Positions 62,711 to 64,000 of a stretch of 64,000 bases of DNA are shown here, one piece after another. The translations under genes were made by a program, and so were the position numbers. The DNA comes from an uncultured Sphingomonas sp. Its GTDB lineage: Bacteria; Pseudomonadota; Alphaproteobacteria; Sphingomonadales; Sphingomonadaceae. Location: contig NZ_CAJYHX010000002.1 in the NCBI RefSeq assembly GCF_913774285.1, positions 33,218 to 97,217 of the forward strand. The letters are read 5' to 3'. Within the stretch, counting starts at the first letter, position 1, and each line of letters begins with the position of its first letter. The notes below the pieces were generated by a model, which made no database searches, was not told the DNA's origin, and worked only from the letters and a program-made list of their open reading frames with translations.

Positions 62711-64000
62711 TCACCAGCCCCGCCTGGCGCGGCAAACGCTTCGCGGTGCTCGGGCTCGCACGCTCGGGCGCAGCGACCGTGCGCGCGCTGCTGGCGAGCG
62801 GGGCGGGGGTGCTGGCGTGGGATAGCGACGAGGCCAAGCGGCTCCAGATCCTCCCCGGCACGAGGAGGGGGACCACCGCCGAAGGCGGCGGTGGTGGGGG
62901 GGCTCCACGAGCGACGTCCCCTGTGGATGACCCCCTCCACCAGCCTGCGGCTGGTCCCCCTCCCCGTGCCGGGGAGGATCTTGCGTTCGCTGATCCACTG
63001 GAATCCGATCTTACCGGCTTCGCCGGCATGGTCGTCTCCCCCGGCGTGCCGCTCAACCGCCACCCGATCGCGCCGCATGCACGCGCGGCGGGCGTGCCGC
63101 TGATCGGTGATATCGAGCTGTTCGCGCAGGCGCGCGCCGTTCTGCCGGCGCACCGGGTGGTCGGCATCACCGGCACCAACGGCAAGTCGACCACCACCGC
63201 TCTCGTCCATCACATCCTGAAGACGGCGGGCGTGCCGACCCTGATGGGCGGCAATATCGGCTTGCCGATCCTGGGACAGGAGCCTCTGCCCGAGGGTGGG
63301 GTCTATGTGCTGGAGCTGTCCAGCTATCAGATCGACCTGACGCAGAGCTTGGATTGCGACGTTGCGGTGCTGCTCAACATCACACCCGATCATCTCGACC
63401 GTTATGACGGCTTTGCGAGCTATTCTGCGTCCAAGGCGCGGTTGTTTGCGATGCAGTCGGCTGGCCAGGTCGCGGTGGTCGGCACAGGTGACGAAGCCTC
63501 GGCCAATATCGCGCAGGGGCTCGCTGGGCGGACCGACGATCTTGTACCGATCGCACCGGACGCGATTGACCAGAGCCACTGGCCCGCGCTGCAAGGTCCG
63601 CATAATGCTCAGAATGCGCGGGCGGCGATCGCTGTCGCTCGCGCGCTGGGTATCGGCGAGGATGCGATCGAAGCGGGTCTGTGTACCTACACCAGCTTGC
63701 CGCACCGGATGCAGCAAGTCGCGGTCCGGAACGGCGTGGCGTTCGTCAACGACTCCAAGGCGACCAACCCGGAGTCGACCGCCCCCGCACTGGCGGCTTT
63801 CCCCCGCGTCCATTGGATCGTCGGCGGCAAGCGCAAGGGCGACGATCTCGACGCCTGCGCCGCGCATCTCACCCATGTCGTCGCGGCCTATACGATCGGC
63901 GAGGCCGCCCCGCTGTTCTTCGACCTGTTGAAGGATAAGGTCCCCGTGGTCGAGCAGTCGGGCACGCTGGAAGCAGCCGTTGCCCATGCCGCCGCCGCCG
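62707..64000 (+). CDS. murD: UDP-MurNAc-L-alanine:D-glutamate ligase, partial, with in-frame palindromic insertion
   Basis: The first about 431 codons from a GTG overlapping the mraY stop; the 3' end is outside the window. The UDP-binding N domain ([20 protein letters not shown]), ATP loop [67 protein letters not shown] and [10 protein letters not shown] are intact. Between residues about 47 and 92 lies a Gly/Pro/Arg-rich stretch ([20 protein letters not shown], then [12 protein letters not shown]) encoded by a 136-bp inverted-repeat element. It has no counterpart in normal MurD, where the preceding strand ([11 protein letters not shown]) runs soon into [11 protein letters not shown] and [12 protein letters not shown]. 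The frame stays open throughout, so the enzyme is probably made with a surface loop of about 45 extra residues. Confidence 0.95.
   Translation, partial: MITSPAWRGKRFAVLGLARSGAATVRALLASGAGVLAWDSDEAKRLQILPGTRRGTTAEGGGGGGAPRATSPVDDPLHQPAAGPPPRAGEDLAFADPLESDLTGFAGMVVSPGVPLNRHPIAPHARAAGVPLIGDIELFAQARAVLPAHRVVGITGTNGKSTTTALVHHILKTAGVPTLMGGNIGLPILGQEPLPEGGVYVLELSSYQIDLTQSLDCDVAVLLNITPDHLDRYDGFASYSASKARLFAMQSAGQVAVVGTGDEASANIAQGLAGRTDDLVPIAPDAIDQSHWPALQGPHNAQNARAAIAVARALGIGEDAIEAGLCTYTSLPHRMQQVAVRNGVAFVNDSKATNPESTAPALAAFPRVHWIVGGKRKGDDLDACAAHLTHVVAAYTIGEAAPLFFDLLKDKVPVVEQSGTLEAAVAHAAAA
62846..62981. repeat. Palindromic element inserted in the murD coding sequence
   Basis: AGATCCTCCCCGGCAC at 62846-62861 is the perfect inverted match of GTGCCGGGGAGGATCT at 62966-62981. 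The arms each hold inner hairpins (GCCGAAGGCGGC and CAGCCTGCGGCTG regions). The terminal GATCCTCCCC is shared with the intergenic element at 19011-19150. It contains no stop in the murD frame. Confidence 0.9.

Noticed and set aside
62305..63987. Minus-strand frame of 560 codons opposite mraY and murD
   Set aside because: Shadow of the conserved plus-strand genes; it remains open only because of high GC at codon position three.

Overview
The window is high-GC DNA (roughly two-thirds G+C) from an alphaproteobacterium of the Sphingomonadaceae, most likely Sphingomonas or a close relative. The basis is the gene content and protein style: several PEPxxWA-CTERM proteins, two large TonB-dependent receptors (one with an STN domain and a FecI/FecR pair), an NDUFA12-DUF2155-aat block, and a mraZ-rsmH-ftsL-ftsI-murE-murF-mraY-murD cell-wall cluster whose FtsL has a long Ala/Pro/Lys-rich tail. 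No rRNA genes, integrase, transposase or CRISPR array were seen.

Left part (1-19 kb): a TbpB-like surface lipoprotein and a TonB-dependent receptor, a giant DUF3857-transglutaminase-TPR protein, then rplA and rplK. Next come a DUF3829 lipoprotein, a lower-GC patch with two orphan immunity-type genes (one apparently frameshifted), an AI-2E transporter family protein, and a stress cluster. That cluster holds two CsbD proteins, a glycine-zipper stress protein, an entericidin-like lipoprotein and small secreted and membrane proteins, followed by a PAS-PAS-PAS-LuxR regulator; then nusG and secE. tRNA-Trp, secE-nusG and rplK-rplA all lie on the minus strand in their usual order but are separated by about 17 kb and 8 kb of other genes, as though accessory blocks had entered an ancestral translation operon.

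Middle part (19-36 kb and 47-50 kb): a carbohydrate-oriented region with GH127 (beta-L-arabinofuranosidase type), GH29 (alpha-L-fucosidase type), GH2 (beta-galactosidase type) and GH43 enzymes, an IclR regulator, a PQQ-type sugar dehydrogenase-like lipoprotein, and a FecI-FecR-STN TonB receptor signalling unit. A necrosis-inducing-protein (NLP) homologue also lies here. Together these suggest a plant- or plant-litter-associated lifestyle. From 37 to 54 kb there are mixed housekeeping and regulatory genes: GGDEF-EAL, a fatty-acyl-AMP ligase, recX, a double cold-shock protein, NDUFA12, aat, a ParA-type ATPase, a histidine kinase, a Mug-type glycosylase and cysK.

Right part (54.7-64 kb): the division and cell-wall cluster, almost entirely with 4-bp or other start/stop overlaps. 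A four-fold TCCC direct repeat with exact 10-bp spacing lies just upstream of a TATAAT box before mraZ and is a good candidate MraZ operator. Two palindromic repeat elements interrupt this otherwise compact cluster. One lies between murE and murF, where its terminal palindrome contains the murF ribosome binding site. The other, about 136 bp with 16-bp perfect inverted ends, lies inside the murD reading frame and is read through in frame. It adds about 45 residues to MurD and is the most unusual feature of the window. murD runs off the right edge.
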